Part shown: positions 1 to 8,215 of the stretch, piece by piece
Numbering within the stretch: the stretch's first letter is position 1
Layout of the letters: every line of letters begins with the position of its first letter
Source of the DNA: Hydrogenophaga intermedia
GTDB taxonomy: Bacteria > Pseudomonadota > Gammaproteobacteria > Burkholderiales > Burkholderiaceae_C
DNA: 29,253 nt
Assembly: GCA_945869245.1 (NCBI GenBank)
Contig: CAMBOY010000003.1
Coordinates: 1 to 29,253, forward strand
Direction of reading: 5' to 3'
The notes under the pieces: generated by a model
What the model was told of the DNA's origin: nothing
Database searches by the model: none
Seen by the model: the letters and a program-made list of their open reading frames with translations, nothing else
Translations under genes and position numbers: made by a program

Positions 1-1
1 C

Positions 2-1072
2 GACCGCAGCGACCAGTTCCCCATGGACTGCTGGCGCAAGATGGGCGATCTGGGCGTGCTGGGCATCACCGTGCCCGAGCAGTACGGCGGCGCCAACATG
101 GGCTACCTGGCGCACATGGTGGCGATGGAAGAAATCAGCCGCGCCAGCGCCTCGGTGGGGCTTTCGTACGGCGCGCACAGCAACCTGTGCGTGAACCAGA
201 TCAACCGCAACGGCAACGAAGCACAAAAACAAAAATACTTGCCCAAGCTCATCAGCGGCGAACACATTGGTGCGCTGGCCATGAGCGAGCCCGGGGCGGG
301 CTCTGACGTGATCAGCATGAAGCTCAAAGCCGAAGACAAGGGCGGCTTCTACCTGCTCAACGGCAACAAGATGTGGATCACCAACGGCCCGGACGCCGAC
401 ACCTTGGTGGTCTACGCCAAGACCGAGCCCGAGATGGGCGCGCGCGGTGTGACCGCCTTCCTGATCGAGAAGGGCATGCCCGGCTTCAGCATCGCGCAAA
501 AGCTCGACAAGCTCGGCATGCGCGGCAGCCACACCGGTGAGCTGGTGTTTCAGAACGTTGAGGTGCCAGCCGAGAACATTCTGGGCGGCCTCAACATGGG
601 CGCCAAGGTGCTCATGAGCGGTTTGGACTACGAACGTGCGGTCCTCAGCGGCGGCCCGCTGGGCATCATGCAGTCGGTGATGGACAACGTGATTCCCTAC
701 ATCCACGACCGCAAGCAGTTTGGCCAAAGCATTGGTGAGTTCCAGCTGATTCAGGGCAAGGTGGCCGATATGTACACCGTGTTGCAAGCCGCACGCGCCT
801 TTGCCTACACCGTGGCCAAAAACCTCGATTCGCTGGGTACCGACCACGTGCGCCAGGTGCGCAAAGACTGCGCCTCGGTCATTTTGTGGACCGCCGAAAA
901 AGCCACCTGGATGGCCGGTGAGGGCGTGCAAATTTTTGGTGGCAACGGCTACATCAACGAATACCCCTTGGGTCGCCTGTGGCGCGACGCCAAGCTGTAC
1001 GAGATTGGCGCCGGCACCAGCGAGATCCGCCGCATGCTGATCGGTCGCGAGCTGTTTGCCGAGACCTGCTGA
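2..1072 (+). CDS. liuA: isovaleryl-CoA dehydrogenase, 5' end cut by window
   Basis: FAD-dependent acyl-CoA dehydrogenase that oxidises isovaleryl-CoA to 3-methylcrotonyl-CoA in leucine breakdown. The frame is open to the left edge, and about 356 residues of a usual 390 are visible, so roughly 35 N-terminal residues are missing. The family motifs ALAMSEPGAGSD and MWITNGPDADT are present. The catalytic glutamate is placed as in isovaleryl-CoA dehydrogenases: a Glu lies in LDYERAVL (codon 632-634), while the position that carries Glu in most acyl-CoA dehydrogenases is Gly in EIGAGTSEIRR (codon 1007-1009). That combination is the reason for choosing this substrate. The stop overlaps the next start (TGATG at 1070-1074), so it is translationally coupled to the carbonic anhydrase. 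The symbol follows liu nomenclature; ivd is equivalent. Confidence 0.93.
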   Translation, partial: DRSDQFPMDCWRKMGDLGVLGITVPEQYGGANMGYLAHMVAMEEISRASASVGLSYGAHSNLCVNQINRNGNEAQKQKYLPKLISGEHIGALAMSEPGAGSDVISMKLKAEDKGGFYLLNGNKMWITNGPDADTLVVYAKTEPEMGARGVTAFLIEKGMPGFSIAQKLDKLGMRGSHTGELVFQNVEVPAENILGGLNMGAKVLMSGLDYERAVLSGGPLGIMQSVMDNVIPYIHDRKQFGQSIGEFQLIQGKVADMYTVLQAARAFAYTVAKNLDSLGTDHVRQVRKDCASVILWTAEKATWMAGEGVQIFGGNGYINEYPLGRLWRDAKLYEIGAGTSEIRRMLIGRELFAETC

Positions 1073-1743
1073 TGCCACTGCGCCACCTTCTTGCGCACAA
1101 CCGTGCCTGGGCGGCACAGATGGAAGTCGACCGCCCAGGATTTTTCACCGCGCTCTCGCAGCAGCAGAACCCGCGCTATATGTGGATCGGCTGCTCAGAC
1201 AGCCGTGTGCCCGCCAACCAGATCACCGGTCTTGCGCCCGGCGAGGTGTTTGTTCACCGCAATGTGGCCAATGTGGTGGTGCCCACCGATTTGAACTGCC
1301 TCTCCACCATCCAGTACGCGGTCGATCAGTTGAAGGTTGAGCACCTGATGGTGGTGGGTCATTACGGCTGCGGCGGCGTCACCGCCGCGCTCAACGATGT
1401 GCGAGTTGGTCTGGCCGACAACTGGCTGCGCCACATCAAAGATGTGCGCGATCGCCATGCGGCCCTGTTGGCCGACACCCCGTTGGAGCGTCGGGTCGAT
1501 GCGCTGTGCGAACTCAATGTGATTGAGCAAGTCATGAACGTGGCGCAGACCACCGTGGTGCAAGACGCCTGGTCGCGTGGCCAGGCGCTGTCGCTGCACG
1601 GCTGGGTATACGGCCTGCGCGACGGCCTGCTGCAAGACTTGTTGATGACGGTGGAGGGCAGCGAAGACCTCGATCGCATCCACCGCGACGCGGTGGCGGA
1701 CGTGGCGGCCCGCAGCCACACGGGCGTCTGCCCATCTGTTTGA
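1072..1743 (+). CDS. can: beta-class carbonic anhydrase
   Basis: Zinc enzyme interconverting CO2 and bicarbonate in the cytoplasm; 223 residues, normal for the bacterial beta class. The zinc ligands are visible as Cys41 with Asp43 and Arg45 in CSDSR, and His97 and Cys100 in GHYGCGG. The start at 1072 is chosen because it overlaps the stop of the upstream dehydrogenase and begins MPLRHLLAHNRAW, a typical N-terminus for this family. Its place directly behind isovaleryl-CoA dehydrogenase is suggestive: methylcrotonoyl-CoA carboxylase, the next pathway step, uses bicarbonate, so local supply is a reasonable inference but not shown. The symbol can is by family resemblance only. Confidence 0.93.
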   Translation: MPLRHLLAHNRAWAAQMEVDRPGFFTALSQQQNPRYMWIGCSDSRVPANQITGLAPGEVFVHRNVANVVVPTDLNCLSTIQYAVDQLKVEHLMVVGHYGCGGVTAALNDVRVGLADNWLRHIKDVRDRHAALLADTPLERRVDALCELNVIEQVMNVAQTTVVQDAWSRGQALSLHGWVYGLRDGLLQDLLMTVEGSEDLDRIHRDAVADVAARSHTGVCPSV

Positions 1744-1778
1744 ATTCCACTAGCCAAACCTCTGACAGGAGACAAGCC

Positions 1779-2972
1779 ATGAACCCCATGCACGCCGACC
1801 CCGTGGTCATCGTCAGCGCCGCCCGCACCCCGATGGGCAGCTTCCAGAGCGATTTCGCCAGCCTTGCCGCCCACGATCTGGGCGGCGTGGCCATTCGCGC
1901 AGCCATGGAGCGCGCCGGTGTGGACGGCGCCGCTGTCGACGAGGTGCTGTTCGGCAACTGCCTGATGGCCGGCCAAGGCCAGGCCCCGGCGCGCCAAGCC
2001 GCGCTCAAGGCCGGCCTGCCGCTGTCGGCCGGTGCGGTCACCTTGTCCAAGATGTGTGGCTCGGGCATGAAGGCCACCATGCTGGCGCACGACATGTTGC
2101 TGGCCGGCAGCGCCACCGTCATGGTGGCCGGCGGCATGGAGAGCATGACCAACGCGCCCTATCTGCTGCAAAAAGGCCGGGGCGGTTACCGCATCGGTCA
2201 CGACAAGGTGTACGACCACATGATGCTCGACGGCCTGGAAGACGCCTATGAGCCCGGCCGCAGCATGGGCACCTTTGGTGAAGACTGCGCCGCCAAATAC
2301 CAATTCACCCGCGAGCAACAAGACGCCTTTGCCACCGCCAGCGTGCAGCGCGCCAAAGCCGCCACCGAGAGCGGTGCCTTCGCCGCCGAAATCGCCCCTG
2401 TTGCGGTGAAAGACCGCAGCGGCGAGCGCCTGGTGTCGGTCGACGAAGGGCCGGGCAAGGTCAAGCTCGACAAAATCCCCAGCCTCAAGCCCGCGTTCAA
2501 AAAAGACGGCACCATCACCGCCGCGTCCAGCTCGTCGATCAACGACGGCGCGGCCGCTCTGGTGCTGATGCGCGCGTCCACTGCCGCCGCCAAAGGCCTC
2601 AAGCCGCTGGCGCGCATCGTGGGCCACGCCACCCACGCCCAAGAGCCCAACTGGTTTGCCACCGCACCGGTGGGCGCCACGCAGAAGCTGCTGAGCCGCA
2701 CCGGCTGGTCGGTCGCGGATGTCGACCTGTGGGAGATCAACGAGGCCTTTGCCGTGGTGCCGATGGCGCTGATGACCGAGCTGTCGATTCCGCACGACAA
2801 AGTCAACGTCAACGGCGGCGCCTGTGCGCTGGGTCACCCCATCGGCGCATCGGGCGCGCGCATCATCGTCACCCTGCTGCACGCCCTGCGCGCGCGCGGC
2901 GGCACCAAAGGCGTGGCTACGCTGTGCATTGGCGGTGGCGAAGCCACGTCGATGGCGTTTGAGTTGCTGTAA
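1779..2972 (+). CDS. acetyl-CoA acetyltransferase (thiolase)
   Basis: Type II thiolase of 397 residues that interconverts two acetyl-CoA with acetoacetyl-CoA, or cleaves short 3-ketoacyl-CoA. The catalytic residues are in place: nucleophile Cys93 in KMCGSGMKA, His353 in GHPIGASGAR and Cys383 in CIGGGEA. The start at 1779 is supported by AGGAGA at 1767-1772, six bases upstream; an in-frame TTG at 1740 lacks such a site. It lies 35 bases after the carbonic anhydrase and 33 before an acyl-CoA dehydrogenase, all in one direction. Leucine breakdown ends in acetoacetate and acetyl-CoA, and this enzyme would finish acetoacetate use once it is activated to the CoA ester. Exact substrate range cannot be read from sequence; atoB, phaA and liuF are names used for close relatives. 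Confidence 0.93.
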   Translation: MNPMHADPVVIVSAARTPMGSFQSDFASLAAHDLGGVAIRAAMERAGVDGAAVDEVLFGNCLMAGQGQAPARQAALKAGLPLSAGAVTLSKMCGSGMKATMLAHDMLLAGSATVMVAGGMESMTNAPYLLQKGRGGYRIGHDKVYDHMMLDGLEDAYEPGRSMGTFGEDCAAKYQFTREQQDAFATASVQRAKAATESGAFAAEIAPVAVKDRSGERLVSVDEGPGKVKLDKIPSLKPAFKKDGTITAASSSSINDGAAALVLMRASTAAAKGLKPLARIVGHATHAQEPNWFATAPVGATQKLLSRTGWSVADVDLWEINEAFAVVPMALMTELSIPHDKVNVNGGACALGHPIGASGARIIVTLLHALRARGGTKGVATLCIGGGEATSMAFELL

Positions 2973-3005
2973 ACCCTGCCGATTCACCTGCACTTAAGGC
3001 CTGCC

Positions 3006-4130
3006 ATGCTGACCGACGACCAAGTGATGATCCGCGACGCCGTGCGCGCGTTTGCCCAAGAGCAGCTGTGGCCGCACGCGGCCCGCTGGGACAAGGAGCA
3101 CCACTTTCCCAAAGACGTGCACCGTGGCCTGGCCGAGCTGGGCTGCTACGGAATTTGTGTGCCCGAGGCCTGGGGCGGCGCGGGGCTGGACTACACCACG
3201 CTCGCTGTGGTGCTGGAAGAAATCGCTGCGGGCGACGGCGGCACCAGCACCGCGATCTCGGTGACCAACTGTCCGGTCAACGCCATCCTCATGATGTACG
3301 GCAACGACGCGCAAAAAGAGCGCTGGCTGCGCCCGCTGGCCCAAGGCCAGATGCTTGGCGCGTTTTGCCTGACCGAGCCGCATGTGGGCTCTGACGCGTC
3401 GGCCCTGCGCACCACGGCGGTGAAAGACGGTGACGCCTATGTCATCAACGGCGTCAAGCAGTTCATCACCAGCGGCAAACACGGCGACGTGGCCATCGTC
3501 ATTGCGGTGACCGACAAGAGCGCCGGCAAAAAAGGCATGAGCGCTTTTATCGTGCCCACCAGCGCGCCGGGTTATGTGGTGGCGCGGCTGGAAGACAAGC
3601 TCGGCCAGCATTCCAGCGACACCGCGCAAATCAATTTCGATAACTGCCGCATCCCGGCCGAGAACCGGATCGGCGCCGAAGGCGAAGGCTACAAAATTGC
3701 ACTGTCCGCGCTCGAAGGCGGGCGCATTGGCATCGCCGCACAAAGTGTGGGCATGGCGCGCAGCGCGCTGGACTGCGCCATCACCTACGCCAAGCAGCGC
3801 GAGAGTTTTGGCCAGCCCATCTTCAACCACCAGGCGGTGGGGTTTCGGCTGGCCGACATGGCGACCCAGATCGAGGCCGCCCGCGCGCTGGTGATGCACG
3901 CCGCCGCTCTGCGCGACGCCGGCCGCCCTTGCCTGAAAGAAGCCGCCATGGCCAAGCTGTTTGCCAGCGAGATGGCCGAGAAGGTATGCAGCGACGCGAT
4001 CCAGGTGCACGGCGGCTACGGCTATGTGAGCGACTTTCCGGTGGAGCGCATCTACCGCGACGTGCGGGTGTGCCAAATCTACGAAGGCACCAGCGACGTG
4101 CAGAAGATCATCATCACGCGCGCGCTCTGA
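3006..4130 (+). CDS. acyl-CoA dehydrogenase, short/branched-chain type
   Basis: FAD-dependent acyl-CoA dehydrogenase, 374 residues, forming 2-enoyl-CoA and passing electrons to electron-transfer flavoprotein. Visible motifs are AFCLTEPHVGSDAS and QFITSGKHGDVAI in the middle domain and IQVHGGYGYVSDFPVERIYRD in the C-terminal domain. The catalytic base is in the ordinary place, Glu360 of IYEGTSDVQK, which separates it from the isovaleryl-CoA enzyme at the left of the window. AAGG at 2997-3000 supports the start. In this neighbourhood it could act on isobutyryl-, 2-methylbutyryl- or butyryl-CoA; the sequence does not decide. Confidence 0.9.
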   Translation: MLTDDQVMIRDAVRAFAQEQLWPHAARWDKEHHFPKDVHRGLAELGCYGICVPEAWGGAGLDYTTLAVVLEEIAAGDGGTSTAISVTNCPVNAILMMYGNDAQKERWLRPLAQGQMLGAFCLTEPHVGSDASALRTTAVKDGDAYVINGVKQFITSGKHGDVAIVIAVTDKSAGKKGMSAFIVPTSAPGYVVARLEDKLGQHSSDTAQINFDNCRIPAENRIGAEGEGYKIALSALEGGRIGIAAQSVGMARSALDCAITYAKQRESFGQPIFNHQAVGFRLADMATQIEAARALVMHAAALRDAGRPCLKEAAMAKLFASEMAEKVCSDAIQVHGGYGYVSDFPVERIYRDVRVCQIYEGTSDVQKIIITRAL

Positions 4131-4160
4131 GCGCCCACGTCCACCCTGAGGAGACACCCC

Positions 4161-4592
4161 ATGCCCATCACCAACGGCTTCAAAGCGCTGATCGCCGAGG
4201 CCAACGCCGTCATCACCACCTACAGCGTCGAGCAGGTGCGCGCGCGCCTGGGCCAAGACCCGCGCCTGCAGCTGGTCGACATCCGCGACCCGCGCGAACT
4301 GGAACGCGAAGGCTGTGTGCCCGGCGCCCTGCACGCGCCACGCGGCATGCTGGAGTTTTGGGTCGACCCCGAGTCGCCGTATTTCAAGCCGGTGTTCGCC
4401 GACGAAGACAAAGAATTTGTGCTCTTCTGTGGCGGTGGCTGGCGCAGCGCGCTGTCGGCCAAAGCCCTGCAGGAAATGGGCATGCGCAATGTGGCCCACA
4501 TCGACGGCGGCTTTGGCGCCTGGAAAAAAGCCGACGCGCCGATGGAAAGCTACGAAGACCACAAAGCCGCCCACGCGCAGCGCAAAGCCTGA
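4161..4592 (+). CDS. rhodanese-like sulfurtransferase
   Basis: Single-domain rhodanese, 143 residues. The family hallmarks are LVDIRDPRELEREG near residues 38-51 and the active-site loop CGGGWRS with catalytic Cys90, followed by MRNVAHIDGGFGAWKK at the C-terminal edge. Such proteins carry a persulfide and transfer sulfur, or detoxify cyanide or thiols. The acceptor here is unknown. GAGGAGA at 4148-4154 is a strong ribosome binding site six bases before the ATG. The stop overlaps the next start (TGATG at 4590-4594). Its presence in a fatty acid and leucine operon is recurrent in betaproteobacteria as far as I recall, but the functional link is not evident. Confidence 0.9.
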   Translation: MPITNGFKALIAEANAVITTYSVEQVRARLGQDPRLQLVDIRDPRELEREGCVPGALHAPRGMLEFWVDPESPYFKPVFADEDKEFVLFCGGGWRSALSAKALQEMGMRNVAHIDGGFGAWKKADAPMESYEDHKAAHAQRKA

Positions 4593-4993
4593 TGGCCGTC
4601 GCGCAGGACAAGCCTTGCCCCTGTGGGCGCACCGACGCGCGCCAGCGCCCCTTGGCCTACGCCCAGTGCTGTGCCCCGTGGCATGCGGGCGCGCCCGCGC
4701 CCGATGCCGAAGCCCTGATGCGCTCGCGCTACAGCGCCTTTGTGCTCGGTGACCTGGCCTACCTGCGCGCCAGTTGGCACCCCGACACCTGCCCGACCGA
4801 CCTGGCGCTGGAGCCTGGCGTGAAATGGCTCGGGCTGGAGGTGCGCGCCCACCGCACCATCGACGCCGACCACGCCGAGGTCGAGTTTGTGGCCCGCTCG
4901 CGCCACGCAGGCCAAGGCCAGCGCCTGCACGAACGCAGCCGCTTTGTGCGCCTGGCCGGCCGCTGGCTGTATCTGGACGGAGACCTGCTGTGA
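4592..4993 (+). CDS. YchJ/UPF0225 family protein with SEC-C-type zinc motif
   Basis: Small soluble protein of 133 residues. The N-terminus has a zinc-binding signature resembling the SEC-C motif: Cys9 and Cys11 in CPCGR and Cys26-Cys27 in AQCCAPW. It is followed by the YchJ core, recognised from ALMRSRYSAFVLGDLAYL and the WLGLEV...VEFVAR strands, with a terminal GRWLYLDGD. The fold is NTF2-like; the biochemical role of the family is not established. Start chosen by the four-residue-type overlap with the rhodanese stop; the downstream HAD gene begins at the overlap of its own stop, so all three are probably translated together. Confidence 0.85.
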   Translation: MAVAQDKPCPCGRTDARQRPLAYAQCCAPWHAGAPAPDAEALMRSRYSAFVLGDLAYLRASWHPDTCPTDLALEPGVKWLGLEVRAHRTIDADHAEVEFVARSRHAGQGQRLHERSRFVRLAGRWLYLDGDLL

Positions 4994-5673
4994 ACCCCAC
5001 GTTTGACGCGGTGCTGTTCGACTGCGACGGTGTGCTCGCCGACAGCGAAAGCATCGTCACCGGCGTGCTGCGCGAGATGCTCAACGAAGCCGGCTGGGCG
5101 TTGACCCAGGCGGATTGCGAGCGCATCTTCATCGGCAAAGCGGTGCGCGACGAACGCGCGCGCATCGAAGCCGAAACTGGCCAGCCCCTGACCGAGGCCT
5201 GGATGCAGGCCTTTTACGCACGGCGCAACCAGCGCCTGCAAGACCAGCTCACCCTGGTGCCCGGCGCCGACGCGGCGGTGGCCGCCGCCCACGCCCTCAC
5301 CGGTGGGCGCATCGCGTGCGCCTCGGGTGCCGATCGCCACAAGGTCGAGATGCAATTGCAGCAGTTGGGGCTGCACCAGTGGTTTGGCCCGCACATCCAC
5401 AGCGGCCACGAACAAGCCGCCAACAAACCCGCGCCCGATGTCTACCTGGCCGCTGCCGCCGGCTTGGGTGTGGCGCCGCAGCGCTGCCTGGTGATTGAAG
5501 ACACCCCCACTGGCGCGCGCGCCGGGCTGGCCGCCAGCGCCACGGTGTGGGGGCTGCTGCACGGCAATCCCGGCGTGTTTGCCGGCCTGCCGGTGGCGCG
5601 CACATTCACCAGCATGGCCGCTGTGGCCGCAGAACTGCAGCGCTTGCCGGCTCAGCGCCGCACCGCGCCCTGA
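4990..5673 (+). CDS. HAD-superfamily hydrolase (phosphatase/phosphoglucomutase-like)
   Basis: Haloacid dehalogenase-type phosphohydrolase of 227 residues, beta-phosphoglucomutase/Gph-like subgroup. Motif I is FDCDGVLADSE with nucleophile Asp11 and acid/base Asp13, motif II is the Ser of CASGAD, motif III the Lys of NKPAPDVY and motif IV the ED of VIEDTPTG, so the active site is complete. A helical cap domain lies between motifs I and II. The start is a GTG at 4990 overlapping the upstream stop by four bases (GTGA). The substrate is probably a small phosphorylated metabolite such as a sugar phosphate or phosphoglycolate; sequence alone cannot say. It is the last gene of the left operon. Confidence 0.9.
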   Translation: MNPTFDAVLFDCDGVLADSESIVTGVLREMLNEAGWALTQADCERIFIGKAVRDERARIEAETGQPLTEAWMQAFYARRNQRLQDQLTLVPGADAAVAAAHALTGGRIACASGADRHKVEMQLQQLGLHQWFGPHIHSGHEQAANKPAPDVYLAAAAGLGVAPQRCLVIEDTPTGARAGLAASATVWGLLHGNPGVFAGLPVARTFTSMAAVAAELQRLPAQRRTAP

Positions 5674-5685
5674 AGCCAACCCGAT

Positions 5686-6126
5686 TCAGCGCGCTTGCAG
5701 CAGCTCTTGCTGGGCGCAGCCCGGCACATCGCGCAGGTCTTGCACCCAGGGCAGGGCGCTGCGCTGCCACAGCTGGGCCACCGGCGCCAGCGCGGCGCGC
5801 TGGTCCAGCACACCCACCCGCAAGGTGGCCAAGCCTTGCGCGTCGGCGCCAGTGGCCATCAGCGGTGTGCCGCAAGTGGGGCAAAACACCTGATAGCGCA
5901 CCGCCCCACTGTCGGCCCGGCGCGCATAGCGCGACACCGGCCCGGTCACCTCACAGCTGCCCGCCACCGCCGGCACCACCACGCGGTAGGCGCTGCCCGT
6001 GAGCACTTGGCAGTCGGTGCAATGGCACACAAACACCCGCGACGCGTCCACCAGCGCGCGCAGTTGCACCGCGCCACAGTGGCAGCGGCCAGTGACGGGA
6101 AGGGGCGGGGTGTGGGTGGGTGTCAT
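5686..6126 (-). CDS. GFA family zinc-binding protein
   Basis: 146-residue protein of the GFA (glutathione-dependent formaldehyde-activating enzyme-like, CENP-V) family. The zinc ligands are all present: Cys15 and Cys17 in RCHCGAV, Cys34, Cys36 and Cys39 in CHCTDCQ, and Cys82 and Cys85 in FCPTCGTPL. Many members have no known reaction, and the formaldehyde role of the founder has been questioned, so no enzyme activity is claimed. The start at 6126 is chosen because it places the first CxC motif close to the N-terminus as in relatives; the frame is open further upstream but that extension has no family resemblance. It converges on the HAD gene with only 12 bases between stops. Confidence 0.87.
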   Translation of the reverse strand: MTPTHTPPLPVTGRCHCGAVQLRALVDASRVFVCHCTDCQVLTGSAYRVVVPAVAGSCEVTGPVSRYARRADSGAVRYQVFCPTCGTPLMATGADAQGLATLRVGVLDQRAALAPVAQLWQRSALPWVQDLRDVPGCAQQELLQAR

Positions 6127-6231
6127 GGTGGGGTCTGGGGTGGGCAAAGCGAGGCTGTGTTGGGGGCAAGCATGGCACATCACAACACACGCCACTAGAA
6201 TGGTTTGGTCTTTGTACACCAGCCATCCACC

Positions 6232-6537
6232 ATGCGTTTGACGCCTCACGAGCACCAAGTCATCAAGCAATCAGCCAGCGCCTGTTTTGGCGAGCAGGCC
6301 GAGGTGCGGCTGTTTGGCTCGCGGGCAGACGATGCCCGGCGAGGGGGCGACATCGATCTGTTGATCGACACACCGTTGACCGATCTCGCCGTGATTGCGC
6401 AGGCACATGTTCGTTTTGTGGCCAAGCTGTATGCGCAGTTGGGCGAGCAAAAAATCGATGTCCTGATCGACTATCCCCATCGCCAGATTGACCTGCCCAT
6501 CTACGGCATCGCACGGCAGCAGGGGGTGGTGTTGTGA
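6232..6537 (+). CDS. MntA-like minimal nucleotidyltransferase (antitoxin type)
   Basis: Minimal nucleotidyltransferase domain protein, 101 residues. The catalytic signature is clear: GS at 29-30 in RLFGSRADDARRGGDIDLLID, with Asp40 and Asp42 as metal ligands and a further acidic cluster in KIDVLIDYP (Asp76, Asp80). In characterised MntA-HepT pairs such an enzyme AMPylates the tyrosine of the partner's RX4HXY motif and so neutralises its RNase. The gene directly downstream is HepT-like, fitting this reading. ATG at 6232 is preferred; a TTG at 6205 is an alternative. The weak spot is the partner, which looks N-terminally truncated. Confidence 0.85.
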   Translation: MRLTPHEHQVIKQSASACFGEQAEVRLFGSRADDARRGGDIDLLIDTPLTDLAVIAQAHVRFVAKLYAQLGEQKIDVLIDYPHRQIDLPIYGIARQQGVVL

Positions 6538-6549
6538 ACTACACAGGTC

Positions 6550-6852
6550 GTGCTGCGCTTCACCAAGCTGCAGGACGCCATGGGGGCCAGGCTGTTGCCA
6601 GCGGTGCTCGACCATTTGCAAGAACCCTTTGAAGACCGCCCGATGCTGGACAAACTGCACCGGCTGGAAAAGCTGGGCTATTTGCCGAGTGTGGAACTGT
6701 GGCACTCACTGCGGGCTATTCGCAACCGCTTCGCCCACGACTACCCGCAGGACGAAGCGCTGAGGGCTGCCTATTTGAACGAGGCAGTCCACGCTGTGCC
6801 GCACCTAGTGGCCGTGCTGACCACCATCAAGCCGCTGGTGGCTGGGAGATAA
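6550..6852 (+). pseudogene. HepT-like HEPN protein, N-terminally truncated
   Basis: About 100 residues matching the C-terminal two-thirds of HepT/nucleotidyltransferase-substrate-binding proteins, starting abruptly at RFTKLQDAMGARLLPAVL. The HEPN RNase motif RX4HXY is intact as RNRFAHDY (Arg58, His63, Tyr65 from a GTG at 6550), so the catalytic and AMPylated residues survive. What is missing is about 40-45 N-terminal residues usual in this subfamily. A GTG at 6534 overlapping the upstream stop (GTGA), the normal coupling in such pairs, leads into a different frame, as if a small deletion had joined the old start region out of frame to the body. No convincing ribosome binding site precedes 6550. 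It may be dead, or a short product may still be made. Confidence 0.68.
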
Positions 6853-6927
6853 CGGCGTCCAACTGTTGAGTGAGGCTCTGGAAGCCGACTTGGCGTTCAT
6901 GGGGTTCAACACGCGTGTTCATCGTGT

Positions 6928-8193
6928 TCAGTCCACATGCTCCGCCGCCCACAGCAAGCTCACCGGCGCCGCATGCAGTTTCGCATCAAAGGGTGTGATG
7001 CGGTTGTGGTCGTGCAGCACCAAGCCGTGCACAAATTTGTCGCCCACAGCGGCTTGCAGCTGGCGCAGGCCGCGCAGGTCGGCGTTGCGCACCGTGGCAG
7101 AGGCTTTGACTTCAATGCCGATCACCCGCCCTTGTGGGTCTTCAATGACGAGGTCAACTTCTTCTTGGTTGTGGCTGCGAAAGTGCGATACGCGCAGCCG
7201 CTTGTCTGACCATGTGATGAGCTTGAGCACTTCGGACACCACGAAGTTTTCCAGCAGCGGCCCCCAGCTGACGCGGTCGGGCGAGGTGTCTTTGCTGAGC
7301 TGTGCGGCCGTGACGCCGCGCAGGGCCGCCAGCAGGCCGGTGTCGACAAAGTGCAGCTTGGGTGTTTTGGTGAGCCGGCTCACGGCGTTGTGCGACCAAG
7401 GGGGCAATTGGCGCAGCAAAAACAGCCGCTCCAGAATGCCCACGTATTTCTGGGCGGTGGGCGATGTCAGCCCGAGCGCTGCGCCGTAGCTGCTGTGGTT
7501 GACCAACTGGCCGGCGTGTGCGGCCAGCAGGTTGAGCAGGCGTGGCATGCGGTCGAGTTGGTCGACGTTGGCGATATCGCGCACATCGCGGTCCAGGATC
7601 AGCGCTGCGTAGTCCAGCAGCCAGGCTTGGCGGCGCGCGGGTGTGGCACGCCGCCGCGCTTCGGGGTAGCCGCCTTTGAGCACCGTGTCCACCAAGGCGT
7701 CGCCCACCACGGGGTTGCCCGCGCCGGGTAGGCGGTGACCGTCAAACAAGCGGTCCAGCAAATGTCCGGGGGTGCCCGCCAATTCGGCTTGCGCAAAGGG
7801 CAGCAGGGTGATGACTTCCAAGCGACCCGCCAGCGAGTCGGCCACCAAAGGCATGGCCATGACGTTGGTCGATCCGGTCAGCAAAAAGCGGCCTGGCCTG
7901 GGGTCTTGGTCCACGCTTTCTTTGATGGCCAGCAGCAGCGCTGGCGCGCGCTGCACTTCGTCGATCACCGCCTGGCTCAGGCCGCGCACAAAGCCGGTGG
8001 GGTCGGCCCGGGCTGCGGCCAGGGCGGCTGGATCGTCCAGTGTGATGTAGGGGCGTGCTGCACTGGTGTAGCGACGCGCCAAGGTGGTTTTGCCAGCCTG
8101 GCGCGGACCCACGATCAACACCACGCGGGTGTCTTGCAAGGCCACGTCCACTTTGTCTTGCACGTGGCGGGGAATGTCCTGGTCGGGCGTCAT
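6928..8193 (-). CDS. AAA family ATPase with DUF4143 C-terminal domain
   Basis: 421-residue protein with an N-terminal AAA_14-type ATPase: Walker A GPRQAGKTT at 29-37, Walker B AVIDE at 75-79 and a sensor-like GSTN at 107-110. The second half is DUF4143, containing a winged-helix-like stretch (SYGAALGLTSPTAQKYVGIL) and a nuclease-fold-like end, EVDLVIE...GIEVKAS, resembling a PD-(D/E)XK core. This family is abundant and variable between strains; its role is unsettled, with defence or DNA-linked functions suggested. The start at 8193 lacks a good ribosome binding site. Upstream lie three AT-rich direct repeats, and downstream it converges on the HepT-like gene. Confidence 0.9.
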   Translation of the reverse strand: MTPDQDIPRHVQDKVDVALQDTRVVLIVGPRQAGKTTLARRYTSAARPYITLDDPAALAAARADPTGFVRGLSQAVIDEVQRAPALLLAIKESVDQDPRPGRFLLTGSTNVMAMPLVADSLAGRLEVITLLPFAQAELAGTPGHLLDRLFDGHRLPGAGNPVVGDALVDTVLKGGYPEARRRATPARRQAWLLDYAALILDRDVRDIANVDQLDRMPRLLNLLAAHAGQLVNHSSYGAALGLTSPTAQKYVGILERLFLLRQLPPWSHNAVSRLTKTPKLHFVDTGLLAALRGVTAAQLSKDTSPDRVSWGPLLENFVVSEVLKLITWSDKRLRVSHFRSHNQEEVDLVIEDPQGRVIGIEVKASATVRNADLRGLRQLQAAVGDKFVHGLVLHDHNRITPFDAKLHAAPVSLLWAAEHVD

Positions 8194-8215
8194 TGGGGTT
8201 GGGATTGGGCTTTGT

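Noticed and set aside
1740..1778. Upstream TTG start for the thiolase giving 13 extra residues
   Set aside because: ATG at 1779 has AGGAGA at the right distance and matches the usual thiolase N-terminus.
2994..5165. 723-codon open frame on the minus strand
   Set aside because: It lies opposite four well-supported plus-strand genes, shows no recognisable domain and has the His/Arg/Ala-rich composition of an antisense shadow in GC-rich DNA.
6160..6201. Promoter for the MntA-like gene with TAGAAT at 6196-6201
   Set aside because: The -10-like box has no acceptable -35 partner at 16-18 bases, so it was not listed as a feature.
6908..6919. 12-bp perfect palindrome AACACGCGTGTT between convergent genes
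   Set aside because: Too short to assign, no loop or T-run for a terminator, and no second copy noticed in the window.
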